This document shows, in pieces, positions 31,274 to 42,592 of a stretch of DNA of 64,000 nucleotides. Source of the DNA: Coix lacryma-jobi var. lacryma-jobi. Lineage: Eukaryota > Streptophyta > Magnoliopsida > Poales > Poaceae. How positions within the stretch are numbered: position 1 is the first letter of the stretch; each line of letters starts with the position of its first letter. The notes beneath the pieces were generated by a model. The model was not told where the DNA came from, searched no databases, and saw only the letters and a program-made list of their open reading frames with translations. The position numbers and the translations under genes are program-made. The DNA lies in the NCBI GenBank assembly GCA_009763385.1, contig CM019828.1, positions 26,687,751 through 26,751,750 of the forward strand, given 5' to 3'.

Positions 31274-34200
31274 ATGACGTTTGACAACGATGAAGTGCTG
31301 CACGTGAAGATGGAGGACCTCCCAGAGGAAACTCAGCGCTTGATAGGAGAAGCTATTGATCAATACCAACACTTATATTTACTGAGTTTCAGCAAGACTA
31401 GGGATAAGAAAGTCGTTCAAAAAACCCATCTGCCAAGAGTGGTCTTTGATGGTCATGCTGATCCAATGGTTCAAGTCCATCACAATGCTATGCAAGAAGT
31501 GATCAACAAGGCGATGACGTCCACTTTGATGAACCACAATGAGGCTTTTCTCAACAGCCTCACAAATGCCATGAAAGAGGTTTTCAACATAAGTGGTGAT
31601 AGAAGAGGTCCAACATATAATATTGGGAACACTCAAGGAGCTGGAACTTCTAATGGACCTCAGACCAATGGTCCAAATGGCAATGGGAACCATATGATAA
31701 TTAGCCCTGGGGGCATGACACCGCAACCAGTGCAACAGCCGATTATGAGTAATAACATATACGCATCGGCTACAAAAATAGCTCCTCAGGCAAGGCGCAT
31801 CACAAGAGATTTCAATACACCGCCATATCAGGGGAACGTAGCATCTGGTGATATCCCTTAGGGGTATCATTATGTCTCTGACTTCTATACTTTGGATGCT
31901 CAAGAAAACCCAGGGTATAATGGCAACACCTTTGGGGGGCAGAACATCGGCTATCAGAAGCCGGTGAATCAGATTGACCAGTTGATGAATCGGGTAACTG
32001 ACCTGGTTCAGAAGCAATTCGGCTTGACGCCAAAATCTATAATAACTAGTTACAAAAAGCCGTATCCAGAATGGTTTGATCAGGTTGTTCTTCCTCCAAG
32101 ATATAGAATTCCTGATTTTACCAAGTTTACAGGAACTGGTTTAGTGTCAACCATGGAGCATATAACCCAGTTCTTAGTCCAGATTGGAGAGATCGGTGAT
32201 GAACAAGCACTCAAAGTCAGAATGTTCCCTCTCTCTCTATCTGGCTCGGCTTTTTCGTGGTTTTCATCTCTGCCACCCAATTCCATTCAAAGCTGGGATG
32301 ACTTAGAAGATAAGTTCCATAAATATTTCGGCTTCGGAGTATTGGAAAAAGGCTTAGTGGACCTAATCGATACAAGACAAATGAATAATGAGTCTGGATG
32401 CCAGTATCTCCAAAGATTCAGAGAGATGAAAAATCAATGCTATTCCTTGACATTGTCAGATTCAAAGGTGGTTAGCATTGCAATTCGAGGACTGATACCT
32501 ACTATCAGAGAAAGAATCGGCTTTGGTTGTAATAATATGGCCGATTTAGCTAAAAAGGTAGCGAGTATTGATGCCCAAAATCAGTTCAACCAAGTCTTCA
32601 AGCCCAAGAAAGCCTACAATGCAGAGAGTCATGTTTTCCTGCATAATGAAAACGATGATTCAAGAATGAAAGCGATGAAGAAGTGGCTGCTATAGATTGT
32701 GTTTGGAAAAACAATGAATTCATGCCTTGGGCAAAAGTTAAAAGTACCGAGAGAGATGTAAAATATAGCTTCGACATCACCAAGGCCGACAAAGATATTT
32801 GACTACTTACTAGAGAAGGGTCAGATCAAGTTGACTGGGAATCATATTATCCCATCGGTCGAGGAGCTTAAAAATAAAAGGTACTGCAAATTTCATAATT
32901 CTGATACCCATACTACTAATGATTGCCGAGTTTTCAGAGATATGATACAGAGGGCAATCGTTAAAGGGAGGATTAGCTTCGAAAAGGCCAAAGGCATGGG
33001 CATCAATGGCCATCCTTTCCCACAAAACATGGTAGCTCCAGCACCTCGAAGTGAAATCAGGGTGTTAACTTCTGATAGAGCCAGGACAGACGGGACAGTT
33101 GATCCAAAAAAGCAATTAACAACTAAAGAGTATCAGAAGATGAAAGGGAAGAAAAGCAGTGATCAACCTGAGACTTCAAAAGCTGGAGAAGCAAGAAGGC
33201 GTCCAACTGTCAGGATCTTACTGAACAAATGGCAATGATAGAAGGAAAGGAGCCAAGTGCAAAGGGAAAGAGATGAACAAGAATATCAAGAATGGCTCGA
33301 AGAAAAAGAGTACAGGAAATCCCGGGAAGAAGAAAGATGCATCAGAGATGAAGAGAAGAATCATTGGGATTGTCCCTTCTTCAGACATTGTTGGAATGAG
33401 GGCTTAAAACTTCCTACTCTTCGTAATTGCCCAGAGTGCAGTGATCAATACCGAGAGTATAGGCAGTCGAGAGACAACCGCCGATCTGTACATGAAAGAT
33501 TGAAGTTCAGAAATACAGATCGACGCATAAAAAATGAAAATGTTCATAATCGGCTTGGAGCAAGATTAGCCGATCATGATCATCCGTGGCAGGAAGGAAA
33601 ATAGTGTCCTGGTGGCTTAACCAGAAGCCAGAAACGACGGGTTCAGAGGTTGAGAAACGATGAAACCCAGAAGAAGAGATCCAAAGTCTGGCAAGTCAAG
33701 CAAATAGTCGATAAGGGTGAGTCATTGGCTAATATCGCTGCTCTGTTCATGCTACCTGCTGAATTTAGATCCTCTGATCATGAAGAAGAATCTGATAACG
33801 AGGAAGCCATTGCTCAGTGGATCTATCAAGCAGAAGATGCTACATTTCAAAAACCCGAGAAACATTCTCATTTAAAGGCTTTGTATTTGAAAGGGTTTGT
33901 CGATGGAAGACCTTTGAACAGAATGCTAGTTGATGGAGGGGCAACAGTTAACTTGATGCTGTATGCCACTTTTAGAAAGCTTGGAAAGACTACAGAAGAC
34001 TTGACTAAGACCGATATGAGGTTGACCGACTTTGCTGGCAACGTATCGGTTACTAAAGGTGCTATATGTGTTGAGTTGACAATTGGCAGCAAGAGTATGC
34101 CGACTACTTTCTTTGTAGTCGATGCAAAAGGATCCTATAGTGTGCTTCTTGGAAGGGATTGGATCCACGCCAATTGTTGCATTCCGTCTACCATGCATCA

Positions 34201-34375
34201 GAATGTGATTCAGTGGATCGGTGACACCGTGGAGGTAGTGCCAGCCGATTCGACTGTTAGTATTGTTTATTCAGACCCTGATGTTTGGAACTTTGATAAC
34301 ATGGAGTGCTTTTCCAGAAGGATTCTCGAAGAAGACTTTCTCAAGACAACCAACGAGAGTCAACAATCGATCTAA
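31274..34375 (+). pseudogene. gag-pro: Tat element gag-protease, decayed
   Basis: Gag would build the particle and protease would process it. The start is MTFDNDEVLHVKMED. The Retrotrans_gag domain (YPEWFDQVVLPPRY through GFGCNNMADLAKK) is at about 32050-32560, a Cys/His region (HWDCPFFRHCWNEGLKL) near 33360, and a retropepsin-type protease (MLVDGGATVNLM... VLLGRDWIHANC) at about 33920-34180, with D-G-G in place of D-S/T-G. Defects: TAG 31859, a frame loss near 32655 restored near 32790, TGA-TAG at 33236-33241 and TAG at 33602. No reverse transcriptase follows; 34376-34790 is noncoding. Not functional. Confidence 0.88.
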
Positions 34376-34499
34376 GCAATCGGCTTCAAAAAATGTTCTA
34401 GAGGATTAATTTACTAGCAATGATTCGCATCGATGTCAATGAACTAAGGCCGGTGTTGTATCAGTCAAGATTAATACCTTTAGAATTGGAGCAAGGAAT

Positions 34500-34625
34500 C
34501 AACTTGTTGGATTTTATAGCCGATACTAATGTATCGCCTTTAGAATAAAAATAGCCGATATGTATGTATCGTCTTTTGATTTTTAATTGATAGCCGATAC
34601 TAAGGAAGTATCGCCTTTAGAAGAT
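34500..34625 (+). repeat. Three imperfect ~45-base repeats after protease
   Basis: The units ATAGCCGATACTAATGTATCGCC and variants recur three times, each pairing GCCGATA with TATCG(C/T)C to form a small hairpin. They lie between protease and the antisense genes. Confidence 0.7.
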
Positions 34626-34790
34626 TCATCAAAAGGAAAAGTTTTGAAAAAGTTCAAGCAATGCAATGCAAAGAAATATCAGGCAAACGATGTTTAACAG
34701 AATTATTTAGCCTAACGATGCAGGGGCAGACTGGTTGTTCAGATTTGTTCGGCCACCGGGCCGGATACACAAAAGGGACATTAAAACAAA

Positions 34791-35675
34791 CTAATCCAGA
34801 TGGAGATGGTTCAGGAGGTCCTCCAGGTGGGACACCTCTGTCACGGTGAGCCCTAGGGGCTGGAACTCCTCCACCAGCTCCCGGAAGTCCTTCCTCGTCC
34901 TGGCACCGAAGAAAGAAGGAGAAACTTCCCCAGAGATCTCAGCACCGCTGAATTCAGCTCCAGCGAGGGCGAAGGTAGCGCCGTGGCAGATGGCGTGGAG
35001 GGCCAACTCCCAGATGCGCATCCCGACATCATCCAGGCACGTCCACAGGTTGTCTCCCCGTGCATTCACGAAGTCAGCAATCATTGTGGCTCGCCCAGGG
35101 AGCCAATCGAGTTGCTGTTGAAGTTCTATATTTGGATAAAGGAGACCAAAATTCAGAAAAATAGCCGATTCAATTAAATCAAATAACAATTCGGCTGAGT
35201 ATTTAAGCAAGCAGTTTCCAAAAAAGTCACTAGTACTGTTGTACAGGAGGTAATCAGAGTGACAAGTTGGGAAATTTGGGAAAATACCAGCAACTCTGGC
35301 GTTGGACGCCTCTAGGTGCTCGAGGGCACTGTTGAGGCGAGCACGGAGGACTTCCCGTTCCTCCACCAGGCGGGCGGTTCGACGGCGCTCATCCTCTAGG
35401 AGGCGTCGGGTGTCGGCGACATTCCGGATGAAAGCCCATGCGCCATCATCCAATGCCAACTCGTACTCTGACGGAGGTTGGCTAGGGCCTTGGCCATCTG
35501 CCGGAGGAGGACTGCGGAAAAAGTTAGGGTTTTTCCTCGAATAAGTGAAGAATTTCGGAATATATAGAAGCACTGCAGAGGAAAATCATTACCTCTACAC
35601 ACGGCGATGGGTCGCCGGAGGACCATCTACAGACTCCGATACCTCCGCAGAACGTTTTCTGCGGTTGTCCGCCAT
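34791..35675 (-). pseudogene. Antisense gene B of the Tat element, 3 exons, one nonsense codon
   Basis: Function unknown. Three exons with GT/AG borders: 35593-35675 (MADNRRKRSAEVSESV...), 35288-35511 and 34791-35125, all phases consistent, 213 residues. Exon 2 encodes a charged helix (RRLLEDERRRTARLVEEREV) and exon 3 a globular-looking region (WTCLDDVGMRIWELALHA... FQPLGLTVTEVSHLEDLL). Codon 27 is TAG (35595-35597), two bases before the first donor, so this copy is broken or starts differently. It runs opposite to gag and shares no clear domain that I recognise. Because it follows the PMD gene on the same strand, the two could be co-transcribed. Confidence 0.7.
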
Positions 35676-38600
35676 TTGCTTCGGCCGCCGAGTGAGGAAG
35701 AAGAGCAGTTGGTGAATGAGAAGAGCAAAGGACGTAGAGCGAGGCAATGAATGCGTGGTGTGATTAAGAAGTCGGTATTTGGTATTTATGAGTGAGACTC
35801 GAGAAGGTAAAAAGGCATCGGTTCGGGGGCACCCTCAGATCTAGATCCTAAGGTGAATCGACTAAATAAGCCGTTTTAATATTAATCGGCTAAAGGATAG
35901 AACGTCCTGGTACTAATCGGCTAAAAAATAAATTGCCTGAATAATATCGGCTGAATAGCTGATAAAGTTACAGAGTACCAAATGAATATTGGAGTATCAT
36001 GACGACGGTCAACCAAAGAAGAATGTTTACAAAAGAAGGGTTGCAAGTCAAGAAACTGCGGATAAGCAAAGTTACATGTTTAGCACAGACTTCAGTGCAC
36101 TCAGAGCATTCAAGCGGATAGCATCTATTTCATCGATCTCTTTCTGATCTTCTTTGATGGAGCCTGGGATCGGTTTCTTCTTGGCTTTAATGTCCTGAAG
36201 CTCACCATGAAGAGTTGTTATCTTTTTCTTGTGATCACGGAGAGCAACATGGATGTTCTTCAGGCTGTCCTTCTTCGACTTGATCTGTTCATCGATAGCT
36301 TGAAGTCTGCTCAGCAGTTCATTCCTCTCAAATTCCAGAGATGACAAATTTCCGATAAGAACAGTAGAGTCTGAATTCAATTGATCTATGGCGTTCTTTT
36401 CAGCAACCATATCAGAAATGCAGTGATGTTCACGTGCCGACATATGTGCTTGAGCCTCTCGTGCCCTGAATTTGGCTTTGACCTTGGAAAACCTTTGCTC
36501 GAGGAATCCTATGTGGGCAACAGAAGACAAGATCTCTTTCAGATCTCTTGGTATGCTATCTTTAATCAGATCAAAGATGTCCCTGACTCCCTTTGCATCC
36601 TGCATCAAGTTGGCTGTGTTAACCTCTAGAAGGGGGATTAATGTTTGAAGCCGAGTCTTGATTTCTTCAGGTAGATCTCCTGAGGATCTAGCTGCATAAA
36701 CTTCCTCTTCATCCACATAGTCATTCAAGTTGAAAGGGATGACAGGAGAAGAAGGCTCTCCTTGCTCCTACATAGATAGGTAGATGAATAATCACAGATG
36801 AGAAGCTATTGGAAGGAAAAGGCAGTGTTGATTAGGGTACCTGATCGAGTGAGTTGATTTGAAGCTCAGGGAGGATAGGAGAAGGCTCAGGAAGTACATC
36901 TGAAAGAAATCTTTCGTCAGCTTCAAAGACGTCCACTGAAGAAGATGAAGCTATTAGCCAAAAAGATATACCTGGTTGGGGGGGTTCTTGATCAGTGTCA
37001 GGAAGAGGAGGTGCTTCAGGATCTACATTTTGAGCATCCACCTGCTCCTGAGGCAACTCAACATTATGAGTGTCGGCCTGTTCCCAGAAATTAGAAGATA
37101 AAAGATTACAGACTTGTTGATGGGAATAGGGAAAAGCAGATTTTTACCTCTATATCGATATTCTTGATCAAGGATTGGCTGCTACTAGAAGTATCTTTCT
37201 TCTTCTTTTTAGATACAACCTTGGCAGTTGGCTTGTTGATCTTTTGCTTTTTAGAAGAGCCAGCTTCCTTTATAAAGGTGATGAGGGTTTGATCGTCTGA
37301 AGCATCAGGAGCTTTCCTCTTCATCAAAGTCTTGATGGTGGGAGCGGCGCAGCCAATCCTTGGATTTGGGCACCATATGTTATAATTTATTTCTGGAGGA
37401 TTCAAAGTGACCAAATCCTGCAAAAAATTTGATATATATCAGAAGTGAGTAGGTGAAAAAGATATGAAGTTTGAGAACGGGTTGAGTTATACCTCATCAG
37501 TTGCCTGAAAGTCTGAGTCCAATCTCAGACAGTAAGTAGCCACAGCTTCACTAAAAAGATGGGTGCTCCATTGCTGCCACCAATTCTGGAAGGAAATTGA
37601 AGAAAAAGGTCTACAGTCCCATTCCTTGACCATTTTCAGGGAGACAGATTTTTCCAGTTGGAGTATTCTATCATACTCTAAGGCAGAGTCTATTGCTTCT
37701 CTTGGCTTGAGCTTATCAGCAAAATACAGAGATGGAGGCACTTGACCACAACCAATTTGTCTAGCTGCCATGATAGGATGATAAAATTCATAGGACATAG
37801 GAGGTTTTTCCCTGCCATGCCTAATTTCAGTTGGCAGGAGACAAGGTTTCATGATCTGACATAAAATCTTCAGACCCTCATTATCACATTTCCTTTGGAA
37901 TCTAAAGGTATATGGGTTCTCAAAATCTGTGATATCTGAATATTGAAACCAGTTGGAGATAGCAGCAGGGAATCCCTTGTAGAAGATCTTGAAGAAAAAG
38001 CTGGCTGGTTCATTGGCAGATATTGTAGCAACAACCTCTCCAAATGAAGTACACCTTCTCACCTTGACATTATCAGACAATGATCCTTCTTGGCTATCTG
38101 GATATAGTTCTAGGAAAGATAAGGTTTTCAAGTCTGGGGTTACCAACCTATGAAGATGAAGGTTGAGCCAGAGTTGGAGCAACCACCAATGACCTGTTAT
38201 TGATGGGATGTCTTCATTTTCCATCAAACTCTGGGCTACTTTATTCAACATGCTGTACAGAGCTCCTAGAAGGTATTTTCCCAGAGGTATATCCGAGGTC
38301 ACATACAATTTTTCTGCCAGAGCCAAGAAATTGGAAGTTGGACCACAACTCTGACCACAGAACAAGTACTTCTCCAGCCACATGTTCAGAAAGATGATGT
38401 GTTCTCGTTCTGAATTCTTGAAGGGTATTCCGTACTAGTAGAGCTGCCGCCGCACCTTTCTCTAGGGCTTAGGGCCGCCGCCGCCGTCGCCGCCGCTTCT
38501 ATCTTCTTCACCGTTGGTCCCCCTCCCTCCTCTCCGGTATCTCACCGGAGGTCAGAGGGAGTGGGGATCCATCGTTTTTTAATAAGTTTTCTCGTAGATC

Positions 38601-39009
38601 GAGTCATCTAGAGTTAGGGTTGCGGATACATGGGTGTATGCCGGGTCTCTGAGTGATGAGTGATTGTCAACTGGGATGATGCGCATGTTCTTTGGCTTGT
38701 ATTGTGCAGGTGTCGAGCACGGATGCAGTGATCGAAGGCGAGGTGAAGGTCAAGTAGAGACGTGCCGTGCCGATGGACCGGGAGTGGCGAAGGGCGGACG
38801 TGAGGCTTGGACTGAGGGACCAGAGGCCCGAGGATCAGCTGTGGTGGCTGGCAGCCTGTGGCAGCTACAAGTGAAGACTTGCGGTCATGTGTTGCCTGAG
38901 TCGTGGACTTGGGGACACGTGTCGGTGGACGGGGTGCACGGGAGGTGCATCCCATCTACGACGTCGGTTTGGTGGTAGAGCCAGGTAAACACCATCGGGT
39001 GGACGGTTT

Positions 39010-39233
39010 CCAGGTTTGGGCCTCAAAACCTGGGTGCGGATGGTTTCCGAGTTTGGCCACAAAACTCGGGCTGAGAACGGTTTCCAGGTTTGGGCCTCAA
39101 AACCTGGGCGCTGAGGGTTTGCTGAGTTTGGCCTCAAAACTCAGAAGCTGGTGGGCTGGTTTCCCGGTTTGGGCCTCAAAACCGGGGGTTGGCTGGAAAA
39201 GGCTGGTTTCCCGGTTTGGGCCATAAGACCGGG
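39010..39233 (+). repeat. Array of six stem-loops in the 5' LTR
   Basis: Hairpins at 39010-39033, 39047-39069, 39084-39107, 39122-39144, 39163-39186 and 39210-39233. The outer stems read CCAG/CTGG, CCGA/TCGG, CCAG/CTGG, CTGA/TCAG, CCCG/CGGG, CCCG/CGGG around a shared GTTTGG(G)CC(T/A)CAAAAC core. The 3' LTR copy is at 52751-52974. Confidence 0.92.
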
Positions 39234-40026
39234 GGTGCAGAGCGAGGGCGGCACGTGGCGGCAATCGGGAGGTTGCGTCAAGGCAACGCTACGAGTTGTG
39301 CGGGCGTGGCCGTCGGATACACCTACCACCGAGTTGGCCCAGAATAACCCTAGGGTTTAGCTGGTTCGCTCTGTAAGTAGTTAGGGGTAGAGTGGGAATT
39401 AGGAATAGGTTAGAGTTAGGATAAATAGGGGGAGACACCCACCTCCCCATTTATCTCAGTTAGTCATCCTGTCATTTGCTCTTGGCTTCTAGGGTTTCCT
39501 GCTCTCCCAATCCCCTGCTGTAGCTAGCTGAGATCCGCAGAGAACCATACCTCTGTGTACTGGAGATTTTGAGGAAGTGAGGCAGTAACCTCACTGTTGT
39601 AGCGTGTGGTAGCCACACGGTTGCAGATCGTTGTGTTGATTCACATTTTTGTTCATGTTCTTCGCGTTCTTTGTTTCTCCGCGATTTTCCCGTCAGTCGA
39701 TCTCTCTCTCCCTTGCGTCTTTGCAAAATCCGTTTGAATCAACTTGTTCGTATTTGAAAGGAGATCATTTCCACCGAAGGAATTCATCTATATCCCTACG
39801 AGCAAGTAGATCGGGTCGATTTCGTTTTCATGGTGCTTTTCGGTTCATCCTCCTCCCCTTTTGATTTCCCGGTGATTGACTCGATTTGAGCGGATGATTT
39901 CTTGGGGATAGTCTCCTAACTACTCCGTGATCATCCTCTCCAAGTTTGGGAACATGGGATTTTGATTTGAATCGATTTGGGGAAGATTTGGGTGAAGGGC
40001 GATCAAAGTCGCCCTCCCTGAGTGAC

Positions 40027-40290
40027 CGCGGACAGTCCGCCACTCAGGGCGCGGACAGTCCGCGCGTCGGGGCTGGTTCAGTCCAGCCGCGGCCAGTCCC
40101 TGCTGGTTTTGGCTCGGTTCACCGGCGGACAGTCCGCCGTGCTAAAGCGCGGACAGTCCGGGACCGAGCAGGGGGACTTCAGCAGCAGTGTGTTTTTGCT
40201 GACTTGACCGGCGGACAGTCCTCCACCAGAGCGCGGATAGTCCGCAGTAGGGGCGGACAGTCCGAGACCCCAGGGCCGGACAGTCCGGGA
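40027..40290 (+). repeat. GCGGACAGTCCGC palindrome cluster in the 5' LTR
   Basis: Eight copies of CGGACAGTCCG or single-base variants (40028, 40051, 40123, 40148, 40211, 40232, 40253, 40276) plus one degenerate copy. It resembles the CCGGAC...GTCCGG palindromes described for Sirevirus LTRs. The 3' LTR copy lies at 53768-54031. Confidence 0.93.
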
Positions 40291-40703
40291 ATTGCCTGAA
40301 GCTTCCGGTTTGGTGCGTTTGCTCTCCCGGCTTGTTCGCTTTGTTTTCGTACTTCTCGTTTGGCCTTGTAGTTGACCAAGGAACCTCTCTAGGTATCTTT
40401 GCTACTTGTTAGCATCGGTATTTGGGGACTTCCTGACGTAGCCGTCTATCTACGTCAGGGGCTTGGTTTTTGGGGTCGTGTTCGAGCCGGAGCTTTTGGA
40501 GTTTGGTGTGCTATCTCTTTGTGGTGCTCCGCTGTGATCCTAGGGATCATCCACCCTCTTCCAAGGGTCGTGAGCATCACGGTTTTAGTCACCGTTTCTC
40601 GGGGTTGATTTTGGGACATTTGGCCAAAGTTTTGAGAGAAATTTTTGAGCTCCCATTCACCCCCCCTCTGGTCGCCTTGCTAGTACTTTCTCGGTCCTTC
40701 AAT

Positions 40704-40716
40704 TGGTATCGGAGCG
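40704..40716 (+). promoter_or_regulatory. Primer binding site (initiator tRNA-Met)
   Basis: TGGTATCGGAGCG begins two bases after the LTR. It matches the complement of the plant initiator tRNA-Met 3' end (TGGTATCAGAGC) with one mismatch, the standard Ty1/copia primer. Confidence 0.9.
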
Positions 40717-41931
40717 GGTTAAGGATCTTCCACCTTAGCCGGTTCCAGATCCACAGAAGACGACATGGATCGCGGTGTGGGCAAACCGCTGTTTTTCGAT
40801 GGGACGAACTATGCGTATTGGAAGATACGCATATCGACCTATCTGCAGAGTTTGGGTGCTTCCATCTGGGATATTTGCAACTCTGCCGATTACGTGGTCT
40901 TGTGTAACACCTATGGTGATTAATATGTAATTAACCTGACATGTCATCATCTTTAGTCATTAATCTTTCTTGCCATGCATTTATGTTTGCCTAATGCTTG
41001 TTTTGCATTTACCTTTTTCTGAGGTGACTTGTGTAGTGATCTCTTTTTCAAAAAACCCTAAAGGCCCAAATCTTCCTTTAAGGGCAAAATGGTAATTTCA
41101 TCTCTGTGTATAGCTTTGTGTAAATCTTGTTCAGTTGAGTGTCTTGATGTTTTGTTGTGTTGATCAAAGTTAAAAATCAGAAATAGAATTTAAATTCCTT
41201 TTGAAAAACCCTGATTTCCAAACCCTGGTTTTTACCCCTCTTTTATTAATTTAAAAAACTATTCAAAATTTGAGGTTGGTCCTTTTAGCAAAGTTGTAGA
41301 TTTTGTCAAAAGGAACAACTTTGGTATTTGCAGATTTTCAAGTTTCAATACAAAATCAGAAGTAATTTCAAATTCCTTCAAACTTCAATTTTGTCCCTTT
41401 TTCGGTTTTCAAAATTATCTCAAAAACTTTTGAGTTTCAGAAAAAGTTTATATTGGCAAAGTTGTAGATCTCAAAATTTTAAGCAACTTTGGTGTTTTGA
41501 GTTTTCTTTGTGTAGTTCAAGTTTTGGGAGTAATTTCAAGATTTCAGAAAGGGGAAGTTTTGCTTTAAATGTCGTCACTGTGCACGAGCTTTAAAGCCAG
41601 GGGGCCCCGGCCACCGGCAAGGCCGCCGCGCCGCGCGCGAGCCTCGCCGCCCATGCCGAGCCCGGCTGACCCGCGCCCGTGCCGCACGCGGCCAAGCGCT
41701 GGCGCTCGTTTTTCCTCTCGGCCCCTACCTACGCCTGCCTTCGCCGTTCCCTACCCCTCCCTCTTCCCCTACGGCCGCAGACAGCGGGCAGCTGCCGGCC
41801 GCCGGCAAGCCGCCCCGCCGCGCGCGCGTTCCCCGCCGCACCGAGCCGCCCTACCATGTTCCCTACCTCCTTTAATGTCGCGCGAGCGCTCTCACCCCTC
41901 GCCCGGACCCCTCCCCAGCTCCGCCCGCGGC

Positions 41932-42030
41932 TATAAGAAGCCGCCGAGTTCCGCCATTGCCGCCACCATGGCGCCCCGAGTCACCAGACCACCCCAGCAC
42001 CAGCCGAGCCCGCCGCTGCCATCGCCTTGA
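41932..42030 (+). promoter_or_regulatory. TATA-like box and short upstream ORF in the solo LTR
   Basis: CTATAAGAAG is followed 30 bases later by GCCGCCACCATGG, an optimal start context, opening a 20-codon frame (MAPRVTRPP... to TGA at 42028). It could act as an upstream ORF in the transcript leader. Inference from sequence only. Confidence 0.4.
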
Positions 42031-42419
42031 GCTTCTCCACCTTCCGGAGCAACCAATTTCACCCCACCGTCCCTCCTTTCGCCGGCGCGAGCGGTTCTTC
42101 TCCAACCCCGACGAACGACCGTGTTTCGGCTGAGCGAGAAATTCGCCGCCGTGAGTGCTTCTCTCTTCCCTCCGACCCCTGCCCTTTCTTCCTCACCTCC
42201 GTGCGCTCCTAACCGCACCTCGGCGACCTCTTTTGGTGGACAGACCCGCCAGCACGCCGCTCGCCGCCGAGAGAGCTCCGCCGAAGCACCGCCAACGTCG
42301 AGCTCCCTCCTCCGACCCTGCACCGCCTCGCCGAGCCTCCCTCCCGACTCACGGTGAGCCCGCGAATCTTTCCTTACCCTCGGCTTTCCCAGTGCGAGCC
42401 CCGAGCGGCCGGTCCGCCG

Positions 42420-42592
42420 TCCGCCTCGCCTGCGATTCGCCCGAGCCTTCCGTCTCGCCCGAGCCTCCAAGCCAGGCCTCGGACGAAGCGATCGTTTTCC
42501 GTCTCGCCCGAGCCTCCTAGTCAGGCCTCGAACGAAGCGATCGTTTCTGTCTCGCCCGAGCCCGTTTCGCCCGAGCCTTGCGAGGAAGGAGC
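42420..42592 (+). repeat. TCTCGCCCGAGCCT repeats in the solo LTR
   Basis: Four copies of CGCCCGAGCCT and two of GGCCTCG(G/A)ACGAAGCGATCG occur. The CCTCGGGCGA core is the same word used in the Sirevirus 1 LTR array (8766-9175), although this is a different superfamily. Confidence 0.75.

Larger units (their letters stand above)
38621..40701 (+). repeat. 5' LTR of Sirevirus 2 (2,081 bases)
   Basis: It runs TGCGGATAC to TCCTTCA. By direct comparison I count 43 substitutions and no indel against the 3' LTR, many of them C/T or G/A. At a commonly used grass rate of 1.3e-8 per site per year this would be about 0.8 million years. Confidence 0.95.

Noticed and set aside
31379..32017. Minus-strand 212-codon frame opposite Tat gag
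   Set aside because: Mirror of the sense gag frame; no splice or domain support, unlike the antisense genes further downstream.
40027..40290. Repeated GGACAGTCC units as a possible CRISPR-like array
   Set aside because: Eukaryotic LTR context, irregular spacing, and identical copies in both LTRs; this is a Sirevirus LTR palindrome cluster.
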